A stretch of 64,000 nt of DNA from Bacteroides cellulosilyticus (GTDB lineage: Bacteria; Bacteroidota; Bacteroidia; Bacteroidales; Bacteroidaceae): the NCBI RefSeq assembly GCF_020091405.1, contig NZ_CP081903.1:4588501-4652500 (forward strand), read 5' to 3'. Positions 43,559 to 51,050 of the stretch are shown in pieces (the stretch's first letter is position 1; the number at the start of each line of letters is the position of its first letter). The notes under the pieces were generated by a model that saw only the letters and a list, made by a program, of their open reading frames with translations, had not been told where the DNA came from and ran no database searches. A program made the translations under genes and the position numbers.

Positions 43559-44164
43559 ATGGATTTTGATAAAATGAACGGACTTATTCCGGCAATCATA
43601 CAAGACGCAGACACCGCTAAGGTGTTAATGTTGGGCTTCATGAATAAAGAAGCTTACGACAAAACGGTAGAAACCGGTAAAGTGACTTTTTTCAGCCGCA
43701 CCAAGAACCGTCTTTGGACGAAAGGTGAGGAGAGTGGTAATTTCCTGAATGTTGTTTCTATCAAGGAAGACTGTGATCAGGATACATTGCTGATTCAGGT
43801 ACACCCTGTGGGGCCGGTTTGCCATACAGGTACGGATACATGCTGGGGTGAGAAGAATGAACAGCCTGTAATGTTCCTGAAGCATCTTCAGGATTTTATT
43901 ACTAAGCGCCATGAAGAGATGCCGGAAGGTTCTTACACAACCAGTCTGTTTGAGTCAGGTGTGAATAAAATGGCACAGAAAGTGGGTGAAGAAGCTGTGG
44001 AAACAGTGATCGAAGCTTGTAACGGAACTGATGAACGGTTGATCTATGAAGGAGCCGATTTGATATACCACCTCATCGTGTTGTTAACATCCAAAGGATA
44101 CAGTTTGGAAGATTTGGCACGCGAATTGCAGGAACGTCATAGCGCTTCGTGGAAGAAACACTAA
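43559..44164 (+). CDS. hisIE: Bifunctional phosphoribosyl-AMP cyclohydrolase / phosphoribosyl-ATP pyrophosphatase
   Basis: This 201-residue fusion covers two early steps of histidine synthesis. HisI occupies about 1-115 with 'VLMLGFMNKEAYDKT', 'FFSRTKNRLWTKGE' and the zinc cysteines in 'CHTGTDTCW'. HisE occupies about 118-200 with 'SYTTSLFESGVNKMAQKVGEEAVETVIEA'. Both halves are complete. It continues the hisH-hisA-hisF run. Confidence 0.96.
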   Translation: MDFDKMNGLIPAIIQDADTAKVLMLGFMNKEAYDKTVETGKVTFFSRTKNRLWTKGEESGNFLNVVSIKEDCDQDTLLIQVHPVGPVCHTGTDTCWGEKNEQPVMFLKHLQDFITKRHEEMPEGSYTTSLFESGVNKMAQKVGEEAVETVIEACNGTDERLIYEGADLIYHLIVLLTSKGYSLEDLARELQERHSASWKKH

Positions 44165-44202
44165 GTCGTAAATTGTAATTCGTAATTTGTAATTATAGAA
44201 AG

Positions 44203-44928
44203 ATGGCTGAACCGCTGATACGATATAAAGATGTGGAAGTACACCAACAGGACTTGTGCGTGCTGAATGAGGTAAACCTTGAGCTGCAGAAGGGAGAGTT
44301 TGTGTACCTTATCGGTAAGGTAGGTTCGGGTAAGACCAGTTTGCTAAAAACACTCTACGGAGAACTGGATATTACTGCTGGCGAAGCAATGGTACTAGGG
44401 TATGATATGAGTCGTATTAAGCGCAAGCATATTCCGCAGTTGCGTCGTAAGTTGGGCATCGTGTTCCAGGATTTCCAATTGTTGACTGACCGCACGGTGA
44501 ACGATAATCTTGCTTTTGTATTGAAGGCTACGGGCTGGAAAAACAAATCGGAAATAAAAGATCGTATTGCTGAAGTGCTGATGCAGGTAGGAATGGGTAA
44601 TAAAGGATATAAGTTCCCTAACGAACTTTCGGGAGGCGAACAGCAACGCATCGTTATTGCCCGTGCTATGCTCAACTCTCCGGAGATTATCCTGGCGGAT
44701 GAACCGACCGGTAATCTGGATGCGGAAACGGGACGTGCTATTGTAGGACTATTACATAACATCAGCCGCACGGGTGGCTCACTGGTATTGATGACTACGC
44801 ACAACCTCCATCTGCTTCACGAGTTTCCGGGACAGGTATATCGCTGTGCAGGTCATCAAATAACAGATGTAACGTCCGAGTATTCGGGGATGATGCCGAC
44901 TGTAGAAGAAACAAATAATAATATATAA
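44203..44928 (+). CDS. FtsE-like ABC transporter ATP-binding protein
   Basis: This 241-residue ABC ATPase has Walker A 'GKVGSGKTSLLK' (about 37-48), signature 'ELSGGEQQRIVIARAM' (about 145-160) and Walker B 'EIILADEPTGNLD' (about 165-177). The closest recalled family is FtsE, which with FtsX links cell division to peptidoglycan hydrolysis. No FtsX gene is adjacent; it lies between hisIE and lysC, so its permease must be encoded elsewhere. The FtsE assignment is likely but a MacB/LolD-type ATPase is not excluded. Confidence 0.82.
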   Translation: MAEPLIRYKDVEVHQQDLCVLNEVNLELQKGEFVYLIGKVGSGKTSLLKTLYGELDITAGEAMVLGYDMSRIKRKHIPQLRRKLGIVFQDFQLLTDRTVNDNLAFVLKATGWKNKSEIKDRIAEVLMQVGMGNKGYKFPNELSGGEQQRIVIARAMLNSPEIILADEPTGNLDAETGRAIVGLLHNISRTGGSLVLMTTHNLHLLHEFPGQVYRCAGHQITDVTSEYSGMMPTVEETNNNI

Positions 44929-44949
44929 TCATTTAATACAGGAACGAAA

Positions 44950-46269
44950 ATGAAAGTTTTAAAGTTTGGAGGTACTTCCGTAGGTTCTGCACCGCGGATA
45001 AAGGAAGTAGCCAAATTGATCACTGATGGTGAACAGAAGATAGTTGTACTCTCGGCTATGTCGGGCACAACTAATACATTGGTGGAAATTTCGGACTATC
45101 TGTACAAGAAAAATCCGGAGGGTGCCAACGAAATCATTAACAAGCTGGAGGCTAAATATAAACAGCATGTGAATGAGCTGTATTCCACTCCCGAGTATAA
45201 ACAGAAAGGCCAGGAACTGATTAAATCTCATTTTGACTACATCCGTTCTTATACCAAAGACCTTTTCACGCTGTTTGAGGAGAAAGTGGTTCTGGCACAG
45301 GGAGAACTGATTTCTACTGCCATGATGAACTATTACCTGCAAGAGTGTGGTGTGAAGTCCATTTTGCTTCCGGCTTTGGAATATATGCGCACCGATAAGA
45401 ATGCGGAGCCCGATCCTGTATATATTAAGGAGAAACTTCAGATGCAGTTGGAATTGCATCCCGGTGCTGAGATTTACATTACGCAAGGATACATTTGCCG
45501 TAACGCTTACGGAGAAATAGACAATCTGCAACGTGGTGGAAGCGACTATACCGCTTCTCTGATCGGTGCAGCTATCAATGCTTCCGAAATCCAAATATGG
45601 ACCGATATTGACGGTATGCACAATAACGACCCGCGTATCGTTGACAAGACTGCTCCCGTGCGCCATCTTCATTTTGAAGAAGCTGCCGAGCTGGCTTATT
45701 TTGGTGCGAAGATTCTTCACCCCACTTGTATACAGCCTGCCAAGTATGCCAATATCCCGGTGCGCTTGCTGAACACGATGGACCCTACCGCTCCCGGTAC
45801 TATGATTTCCAATGATACTGAGAAGGGCAAAATTAAGGCAGTTGCAGCAAAAGATAACATTACGGCTATTAAGATTAAATCCAGCCGCATGTTGCTTGCC
45901 CATGGTTTCTTGCGCAAGGTATTCGAAATATTTGAAAGCTATCAGACTTCTATCGATATGATTTGTACTTCTGAGGTAGGAGTATCTGTATCTGTTGATA
46001 ATACGAAGCATCTCAACGAGATTCTGGACGACCTGAAGAAGTATGGAACCGTTACGGTGGATAAGGATATGTGTATCGTCTGCGTGGTAGGTGATTTGGA
46101 ATGGGAGAATGTCGGTTTCGAAGCGAAGGCACTGGATGCCATGCGCGACATACCGGTACGAATGATCTCATTCGGTGGTAGTAACTACAATATTTCTTTC
46201 CTCATCCGTGAGTGCGACAAGAATAAGGCATTGCAGTCGCTTAGTGATGCACTGTTCAACGAGGAATAA
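44950..46269 (+). CDS. lysC: Aspartate kinase
   Basis: This 439-residue monofunctional aspartokinase phosphorylates aspartate at the head of lysine/threonine/methionine synthesis. The kinase domain has 'VLKFGGTSVGSA' (3-14) and 'LQRGGSDYTASLIGAAI'. Two C-terminal ACT domains ('IKIKSSRMLLAHGFLRKVFEIFE' and 'CIVCVVGDLEWENVGF') suggest feedback control by lysine or threonine. It ends the his-linked run and is followed by a terminator and lysA. Confidence 0.94.
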   Translation: MKVLKFGGTSVGSAPRIKEVAKLITDGEQKIVVLSAMSGTTNTLVEISDYLYKKNPEGANEIINKLEAKYKQHVNELYSTPEYKQKGQELIKSHFDYIRSYTKDLFTLFEEKVVLAQGELISTAMMNYYLQECGVKSILLPALEYMRTDKNAEPDPVYIKEKLQMQLELHPGAEIYITQGYICRNAYGEIDNLQRGGSDYTASLIGAAINASEIQIWTDIDGMHNNDPRIVDKTAPVRHLHFEEAAELAYFGAKILHPTCIQPAKYANIPVRLLNTMDPTAPGTMISNDTEKGKIKAVAAKDNITAIKIKSSRMLLAHGFLRKVFEIFESYQTSIDMICTSEVGVSVSVDNTKHLNEILDDLKKYGTVTVDKDMCIVCVVGDLEWENVGFEAKALDAMRDIPVRMISFGGSNYNISFLIRECDKNKALQSLSDALFNEE

Positions 46270-46290
46270 GAGATAACCCTGATACAACCC

Positions 46291-46327
46291 GAGCGCTTTT
46301 ACCAATCCTGATAAAAGCGCTCTTTTT
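46291..46327 (+). terminator. Intrinsic terminator between lysC and lysA
   Basis: GAGCGCTTTTA (46291-46301) pairs perfectly with TAAAAGCGCTC (46312-46322), followed by TTTTT. Confidence 0.85.
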
Positions 46328-46364
46328 AACTGAACAAAGAATACACTATATTTAGATAAAGAAT

Positions 46365-47525
46365 ATGAAAGGAACATTCCCCATAGATAAATTCCGTGAG
46401 TTGCGCACCCCGTTTTATTACTATGACACGAAGGTGTTGCGTGAAACCCTTTCCTGTGTGCGCACCGAAGCTGCAAAGCATGGCAACTTTGACGTGCACT
46501 ATGCCGTGAAGGCAAATGCCAATCCTAAAGTGCTTTCCATCATCCGTGAGAACGGATTGGGGGCCGACTGTGTAAGTGGCGGTGAAGTCCGTGCGGCAAT
46601 CAAGGCAGGTTTCCCGACGAATAAGATAGTGTTTGCCGGAGTGGGCAAGGCAGATTGGGAAATCAACCTCGGCTTGGATTATAATATTTTCTGTTTCAAT
46701 GTAGAGTCCATCCCCGAACTGGAAATCATCAATGAACTGGCTGCGGCAAAGGGTAAGGTTGCGAATGTAGCTTTCCGCATCAACCCCAATGTGGGGGCAC
46801 ATACCCATGCCAATATCACTACCGGACTGGCGGAGAACAAGTTCGGCATCAGTATGCAGGACATGGACAATGTGATAGATGTGGCGCTGGAGATGAAGAA
46901 CGTAAAGTTCATCGGATTGCACTTCCACATTGGTTCGCAGATATTGGATATGGGCGATTTCGTGGCTCTTTGCAACCGTGTGAACGAATTGCAGGATAAA
47001 CTGGAATCTCACCGCATCCGCATCGAGCACGTCAATGTAGGTGGCGGACTGGGGATTGATTATAAGCATCCTAACCGCCAGGCGATACCTGACTTCAAAG
47101 ATTATTTTGATACCTATGCCGAGCACCTGAAATTGCGTTCCTATCAAACGCTCCATTTTGAACTGGGGCGTGCCATAACGGGGCAGTGCGGTTCGCTGAT
47201 TTCCCGTGTGCTTTATGTAAAACAGGGAGCTAATAAGAAATTTGCCATTCTCGATGCCGGTATGACGGATTTGATTCGTCCGGCATTGTATCAGGCTTAT
47301 CATAAGATAGAGAATATCACTTCCGAGGAAGCTGTGGAGGCGTATGATGTGGTAGGGCCTATCTGTGAGTCTTCCGACGTCTTCGGCAAGGCGATAGACT
47401 TGAATAAGGTGAAGCGCGGAGATTTGATAGCGTTGCGTTCTGCCGGTGCCTATGGTGAGATTATGGCTTCAAGCTATAACTGCCGTGAGTTGCCGAAGGG
47501 GTATACATCGGACGAATTGGTATAA
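46365..47525 (+). CDS. lysA: Diaminopimelate decarboxylase
   Basis: This 386-residue PLP enzyme makes the last step of lysine synthesis. The PLP lysine is in 'VHYAVKANANPKVL' (about 46-59), the glycine loop in 'VNVGGGLGIDYKH', and the substrate Cys in 'VGPICESSDVFGK'. It lies just after lysC, the first enzyme of the same pathway, but a strong terminator in the gap implies separate expression or attenuation. No full consensus promoter is seen in the 38 bases before the ATG. Confidence 0.94.
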   Translation: MKGTFPIDKFRELRTPFYYYDTKVLRETLSCVRTEAAKHGNFDVHYAVKANANPKVLSIIRENGLGADCVSGGEVRAAIKAGFPTNKIVFAGVGKADWEINLGLDYNIFCFNVESIPELEIINELAAAKGKVANVAFRINPNVGAHTHANITTGLAENKFGISMQDMDNVIDVALEMKNVKFIGLHFHIGSQILDMGDFVALCNRVNELQDKLESHRIRIEHVNVGGGLGIDYKHPNRQAIPDFKDYFDTYAEHLKLRSYQTLHFELGRAITGQCGSLISRVLYVKQGANKKFAILDAGMTDLIRPALYQAYHKIENITSEEAVEAYDVVGPICESSDVFGKAIDLNKVKRGDLIALRSAGAYGEIMASSYNCRELPKGYTSDELV

Positions 47526-47654
47526 CAGGAATAACCTTTTGCAGATTGACGGTATTCGCCATTTGATAAAGGATTAAGAGTATTATTGCAGGCGAATGGC
47601 TATTCTCCTTAAAGAAATACGATGGTTTTAGTATCTGTATAGAGGAGAAATGCT

Positions 47655-47662
47655 TATATTTG
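47655..47662 (+). promoter_or_regulatory. -7 box TATATTTG deciding the nucleotidyltransferase start
   Basis: This full TAnnTTTG match lies inside the longer open frame, after its first ATG (47650), and 23 bases before the ATG at 47686. It makes 47686 the likelier start. Confidence 0.45.
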
Positions 47663-47685
47663 TACATAAACTCAAATTTCTAAAA

Positions 47686-48000
47686 ATGAGACGGTCAGAG
47701 ATTATAGAACAGATAAGAAAGACAGTATGTGGTATAGCGCCTACGGCAAAAGCCATTCTGTTTGGCTCGGAAGCACGAGGGGAAGCTCGCTCCGACAGTG
47801 ATATTGATTTGTTGATTTTGCTTGAGGGAGAGAAACTGACATTGGCTCAGGAAGAAGCAATAACCTTGCCCCTTTATGAATTGGAATTGAAAACCGGCGT
47901 TGCGATTAGTCCGATAGTAATGTTGAAGAAGCTTTGGGAGAATCGTCCATTTAAGACCCCTTTTTATGTAAATGTAGTAAATGAAGGTATTGTGTTATGA
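47686..48000 (+). CDS. Minimal nucleotidyltransferase (MNT-type antitoxin-like)
   Basis: This protein has 104 residues from the ATG at 47686. The MNT signature 'AILFGSEARGEARSDSDIDLLILLEG' (about 25-50) has the GSxARG and SDxD catalytic motifs. MNT proteins usually pair with a downstream HEPN ribonuclease as toxin-antitoxin systems and AMPylate it. Here the ATGA overlap that normally starts the HEPN gene is present, but only 20 codons follow, so the partner is lost or elsewhere. Confidence 0.87.
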   Translation: MRRSEIIEQIRKTVCGIAPTAKAILFGSEARGEARSDSDIDLLILLEGEKLTLAQEEAITLPLYELELKTGVAISPIVMLKKLWENRPFKTPFYVNVVNEGIVL

Positions 48001-48059
48001 AAGAAATATTAGATGAGGAAAGTAAAAGAAGGACAAGTCAGACTTTTACTATTTTATAG
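47997..48059 (+). other. 20-codon ORF in the HEPN partner position
   Basis: An ATG overlapping the MNT stop (ATGA) opens MKEILDEESKRRTSQTFTIL and stops at 48059. It is far too short for a HEPN domain and does not clearly resemble one. It may be the stump of a deleted toxin gene. The rest of the gap to 48158 holds the promoter of the next gene. Confidence 0.3.
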
Positions 48060-48130
48060 CAGAATAAGCATTGTGAAGATTAATCTGTGAGAAAAAGGCT
48101 ATTTGTAGTACCAGATATGATAATTCTCTG

Positions 48131-48138
48131 TATCTTTG
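48131..48138 (+). promoter_or_regulatory. -7 box TATCTTTG of the first Rpn gene
   Basis: This full TAnnTTTG match lies 20 bases before the ATG at 48159. A TTTG lies 25 bases upstream (48102-48105). Confidence 0.5.
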
Positions 48139-48158
48139 TTGTCACATAACACACAACA

Positions 48159-49052
48159 ATGGGAAAATTTATCAATCCGTTCACCGATTACGGTTTTAAG
48201 AAAATATTCGGCCAAGAGATTTCTAAGGATTTGTTAATAGACTTCTTAAATGATTTGCTGAAGGGTGAACGGGTGATAACAGATCTCACATTCTTGAACA
48301 ATGAACAGTTGCCTAAGTATAACGAAGGGCGAGGTCTTATCTATGATATTTATTGCTGCACCGATACCGGTGAAAAGATAATCGTAGAGATGCAGAATAA
48401 GTCTCAGTTGCATTTTAAGGAACGTGCGCTTTATTATCTTTCTAATGCGATAGTGCAACAGGCTGAGAAAGGGAATGAATGGCGGTTCGGTATTAAAGCT
48501 GTATATGGAGTTTTCTTTATGAACTTTTTATTTGACAGCAGTGTTAAATTGAGGACTGACGTCATCCTTGCCGACCGTGATACGGGTGAGTTATTCACTG
48601 ACAGAATGCGCCAGATATTTATAGCTCTTCCTCTTTTTCAGAAGGAGGAAGAAGAATGTGAGAATGATTTTGAACGTTGGATATATACATTAAAGAATAT
48701 GGAGACACTGAAACGAATGCCTTTTAAGGCCCGCAAGGCAGTCTTCGAAAAGTTAGAAGAAATTGCCGATGTGGCTTCTCTTAGTAAAGAGGAGCGTGAA
48801 CGTTATGAGAATAGTGTAAATGTATACCGCACTAATTTGTGTGTGATGGATGCAGCGAAAGAAGAAGGGCGTGAAGAAGGACGTCAAGAAGGACGTGAAG
48901 AAGGACGTCAAGAAGGTCTTGAGGAAGGTCTTGAAAAAGGACGTCAAGAAGAACGTCTTGCTAATGCTCGTAGCATGAAAGCTGAGGGAGCTGATTATGC
49001 ATTTATTTCTAAAATCACAGGCCTGTCAGAGGATGAAATCAGGAACCTATAG
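48159..49052 (+). CDS. Rpn family recombination-promoting nuclease / PD-(D/E)XK transposase-like protein
   Basis: This 297-residue protein opens with 'FINPFTDYGFKKIFG', the mark of the Rpn/PDDEXK_2 family. The nuclease core has Asp in 'LIYDIYCCTDTGEKIIVEMQNK' (about 65-86, D-x-ExQ). Residues ~236-266 are a degenerate EGRQ/EGRE coiled repeat, and the end 'YAFISKITGLSEDEIRNL' is a conserved tail. Rpn proteins cut DNA and promote RecA-independent recombination or act in phage defence. The gene is a single transcription unit, followed by a partial duplicate. Confidence 0.88.
   Translation: MGKFINPFTDYGFKKIFGQEISKDLLIDFLNDLLKGERVITDLTFLNNEQLPKYNEGRGLIYDIYCCTDTGEKIIVEMQNKSQLHFKERALYYLSNAIVQQAEKGNEWRFGIKAVYGVFFMNFLFDSSVKLRTDVILADRDTGELFTDRMRQIFIALPLFQKEEEECENDFERWIYTLKNMETLKRMPFKARKAVFEKLEEIADVASLSKEERERYENSVNVYRTNLCVMDAAKEEGREEGRQEGREEGRQEGLEEGLEKGRQEERLANARSMKAEGADYAFISKITGLSEDEIRNL
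48861..48954 (+). repeat. 12-bp coding minisatellite in the first Rpn gene
   Basis: Units near gaaGGACGTCAA (coding for EGRQ/EGRE) are repeated about eight times with small variation. The period is a multiple of three, so changes in copy number lengthen or shorten the coiled segment without frameshift. A similar 12-bp repeat is in the third Rpn gene at 56303-56364. Confidence 0.75.
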
Positions 49053-49102
49053 GGTGTGAAATTCTATATTTAGGTGTAGAATATCTTAATCTTAGAATTT
49101 AT

Positions 49103-49402
49103 ATGGCAACATTACTTGAACCATTTCCTTATTCAAAGGAAGGACTTGCTGAAATGAAAGCTGTTCTTGATAGCTATGATGTTGATTCTCTTAGTAAAGA
49201 GGAGCGGAGACGCTATGAGAATAGTGTGAATGTTTATCGCACTAATTTGTGTGTACTGGAGGCAGCAAAACAAGAAGGATTTGAGGAAGGACGTCAAGAA
49301 GTGCGTCTTGCTAATGCTCGTAGAATGAAAGTTGAGGGAGCTGATTATACATTTATTTCTAAAATCACAGGCTTGTCGGAGGATGAAATAGCCGCACTGT
49401 AA
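49103..49402 (+). CDS. Truncated Rpn-family paralogue (C-terminal part only)
   Basis: This 99-residue protein's residues ~29-99 repeat the end of the preceding Rpn protein nearly word for word ('SLSKEERRRYENSVNVYRTNLCVLEAAK', 'ADYTFISKITGLSEDEIAAL'). The nuclease core is missing, and the EGRQ repeat is reduced to one unit. The first 28 residues are unrelated or too diverged. It probably arose by tandem duplication and deletion. Whether it is translated is unknown; it could act as a dominant partner of the full-length protein. Confidence 0.6.
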   Translation: MATLLEPFPYSKEGLAEMKAVLDSYDVDSLSKEERRRYENSVNVYRTNLCVLEAAKQEGFEEGRQEVRLANARRMKVEGADYTFISKITGLSEDEIAAL

Positions 49403-49432
49403 CCTGCTATCTCATAAAACCATATATATTGA

Positions 49433-49467
49433 GCGTGCAAACCTATAATAAGGTTTGCACGCTTTTT
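49433..49467 (+). terminator. Intrinsic terminator after the Rpn duplicate
   Basis: Perfect 12-bp arms (49433-49444 with 49451-49462), loop ATAATA, then TTTTT. Confidence 0.88.
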
Positions 49468-49571
49468 CTTTCTCCTTCCCTCACTTCCCCTCACTTTCTT
49501 TACTTTGTATTCACAAACATTACACTTGTGGTTCCTGTTCTCAGGACTCACTTCGTAGTGTACAACTTTAA

Positions 49572-50567
49572 ATGATAAAAGTGATGAATACAGAAAGGAT
49601 TGAGAAAGATGACGGAAGGCTGGACCTTTCGCAGTATATGACGAAGGTCATTGACGAATTAAAAGAAGACAGGAGGTATCCTGCGGTGCATACCTACACC
49701 AGCACCCTGCACTCTTTTGCAAAGTTTTCCTGTGGTGCGATGCCCGTGAATGACGTGTTCACTCCCGGGCGCCTGAAAGCGTATGAGGACTGGCTGCTGC
49801 AAAGGCGGCTGAGTTGGAACACTATTTCCACCTATATGCGCACCTTGCAGGCGGTATATAACCGGTTGTCCCCACCCGGTACGCCGGAGCACAATGCTAA
49901 ACTCTTCGATGACGTGTATACCAAGGTGAAGTCGCAGACCAAACGTGCGTTGACTGAGGAACAGATGGGCAGGCTGATGCACACAGGTCTTGCCGTGCCC
50001 TGCGAAGAATTGCAACGCGCACAAGCCTATTTCCTGCTGATGTTCCTGCTGCGCGGCATGCCGTTCATCGACCTTGCCCACCTTCGCAAGAGGGATGTGC
50101 GCGACGGCAGGATTGTATACCGCCGCCACAAGACGGGCAAACAGATTACGTTGCGCATCCCCCGGGAAGCCTTGCCCTTACTGAAAGAGTTTAAGGATAA
50201 GGACGCTGCCTCCCTCTACCTTTTTCCTATATTGAATGATGCTCCGGAAGGGGAGGACGCCTTGTACAGGCACTACCAGAAAGCCTTGCGGAATTTCAAT
50301 AAGATGTTGGAAGCACTGGCAAAACGTCTTTTGCCCGGCATCAAAGTCAGTTCCTATACTGCGCGGCACACCTGGGCCACATTGGCCTACCATATAGGAA
50401 TGCCCATCGGAATCATTTGCCAGGCATTGGGACACTCTTCGGTTCGCGTGACGGAAACCTATCTGAAGCCCTTCGAAAATGAAAGAGTGGATAAAGCTAA
50501 TCGTAAATTGATTTCTACTGTTAGAAAAGGTAAATGGGGGAATGATATGAATTGTAATATGTTATGA
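49572..50567 (+). CDS. Tyrosine-type site-specific recombinase, probable invertase of the adjacent promoter
   Basis: This 331-residue tyrosine recombinase has a SAM-like N-terminal domain (about 25-120). The catalytic domain has Arg in 'LLRGMPFIDLAHL' (about 160), Lys in 'YRRHKTGKQI' (about 185), His/Arg in 'SYTARHTWATL' (about 262-266), His in 'ALGHSSVRVTETYL' (about 291) and the Tyr nucleophile in the same stretch (about 299). All six residues are present. It lies directly upstream of a 293-bp segment bounded by perfect 23-bp inverted repeats and a fimbrial operon. This is the arrangement of Bacteroides phase-variation recombinases, so the inversion role is inferred from context. Confidence 0.9.
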   Translation: MIKVMNTERIEKDDGRLDLSQYMTKVIDELKEDRRYPAVHTYTSTLHSFAKFSCGAMPVNDVFTPGRLKAYEDWLLQRRLSWNTISTYMRTLQAVYNRLSPPGTPEHNAKLFDDVYTKVKSQTKRALTEEQMGRLMHTGLAVPCEELQRAQAYFLLMFLLRGMPFIDLAHLRKRDVRDGRIVYRRHKTGKQITLRIPREALPLLKEFKDKDAASLYLFPILNDAPEGEDALYRHYQKALRNFNKMLEALAKRLLPGIKVSSYTARHTWATLAYHIGMPIGIICQALGHSSVRVTETYLKPFENERVDKANRKLISTVRKGKWGNDMNCNML

Positions 50568-50582
50568 AACAATATATTGCAA

Positions 50583-50921
50583 GGGAATTACTTATCAAGT
50601 AACGGAGCTTTGTGCCTGCAAAATTGAACATTATTTTTGATTCTCCAAAATAAAAAGTCTTTTTTTCACGTCAATAACTTAAATTTTATCCATTAATCTA
50701 TTTACAAACACTAAAAACATCTCATATTGCTCTTGATGCAAACTGAAAAGCACACATCGCTTTATCCATCTTTGATTCTTCAAAAACGGACTCTTCGTCT
50801 ATTTGCTTTACTTGTCGCAAAATAGGCTTCTTTTAAAGTAAAATTAGAATAATTGGTAAGAAAACGCTTTTTCTTTTTATGCCGGAAGACTGTTCTTCCC
50901 GTTACTTGATAAGTAATTCCC
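50583..50921. repeat. Probable invertible promoter segment with 23-bp inverted repeats
   Basis: Left arm 50583-50605 and right arm 50899-50921 are perfect inverted copies (core TTACTTATCAAGTAAC on the left). Each core has palindromic TTACTT/AAGTAA halves, as expected for a recombinase site. The enclosed 293 bases (50606-50898) code for nothing but carry a consensus promoter just inside the left arm. In the given orientation this promoter points at the fimbrial genes starting at 51051. Confidence 0.8.
50609..50639 (+). promoter_or_regulatory. Consensus promoter inside the invertible segment
   Basis: TTTG (50609-50612), 19 bases, then TATTTTTG (50632-50639): both boxes match perfectly. It begins three bases inside the left arm and reads to the right, giving a leader of about 400 bases that crosses the right arm. 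Inversion would turn it towards the recombinase and leave the fimbrial operon without this promoter. Confidence 0.65.
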
Positions 50922-50932
50922 CGCTTGCTGAG

Positions 50933-50951
50933 CCGTTACTTGATAAGTAAT
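50933..50951. repeat. Third copy of the recombination-site core
   Basis: Nineteen bases from CCGTTACTT onward repeat the right arm in direct orientation, 34 bases further right. It could allow alternative inversion or excision of a 34-bp unit. Confidence 0.7.
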
Positions 50952-51050
50952 GGAAATAATAAAAGAAGTTACTATGCGAATACTCTATACACAAACTACC
51001 GAATATGTCGCCCATTCTATGAAGCGATTTATTGCGAGCTCCACTTGCTT

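Noticed and set aside
44959..46011. 350-codon minus-strand frame inside lysC
   Set aside because: Antisense to a clear aspartate kinase; the translation shows no family features.
46347..46354. TATATTTA as lysA promoter
   Set aside because: Only 7 of 8 matches, 10 bases from the ATG, and no -33 element.
46326..47303. 325-codon minus-strand frame inside lysA
   Set aside because: Antisense to an intact diaminopimelate decarboxylase.
50583..50951. Attachment site of an integrated element
   Set aside because: The main repeats are inverted, not direct, and no cargo lies between them; an invertible segment explains them better.
50925..51050. N-terminal extension of the OmpA/DUF3575 protein starting at TTG
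   Set aside because: It would run through the recombination repeats and precede a perfect signal peptide that starts at ATG 51051.
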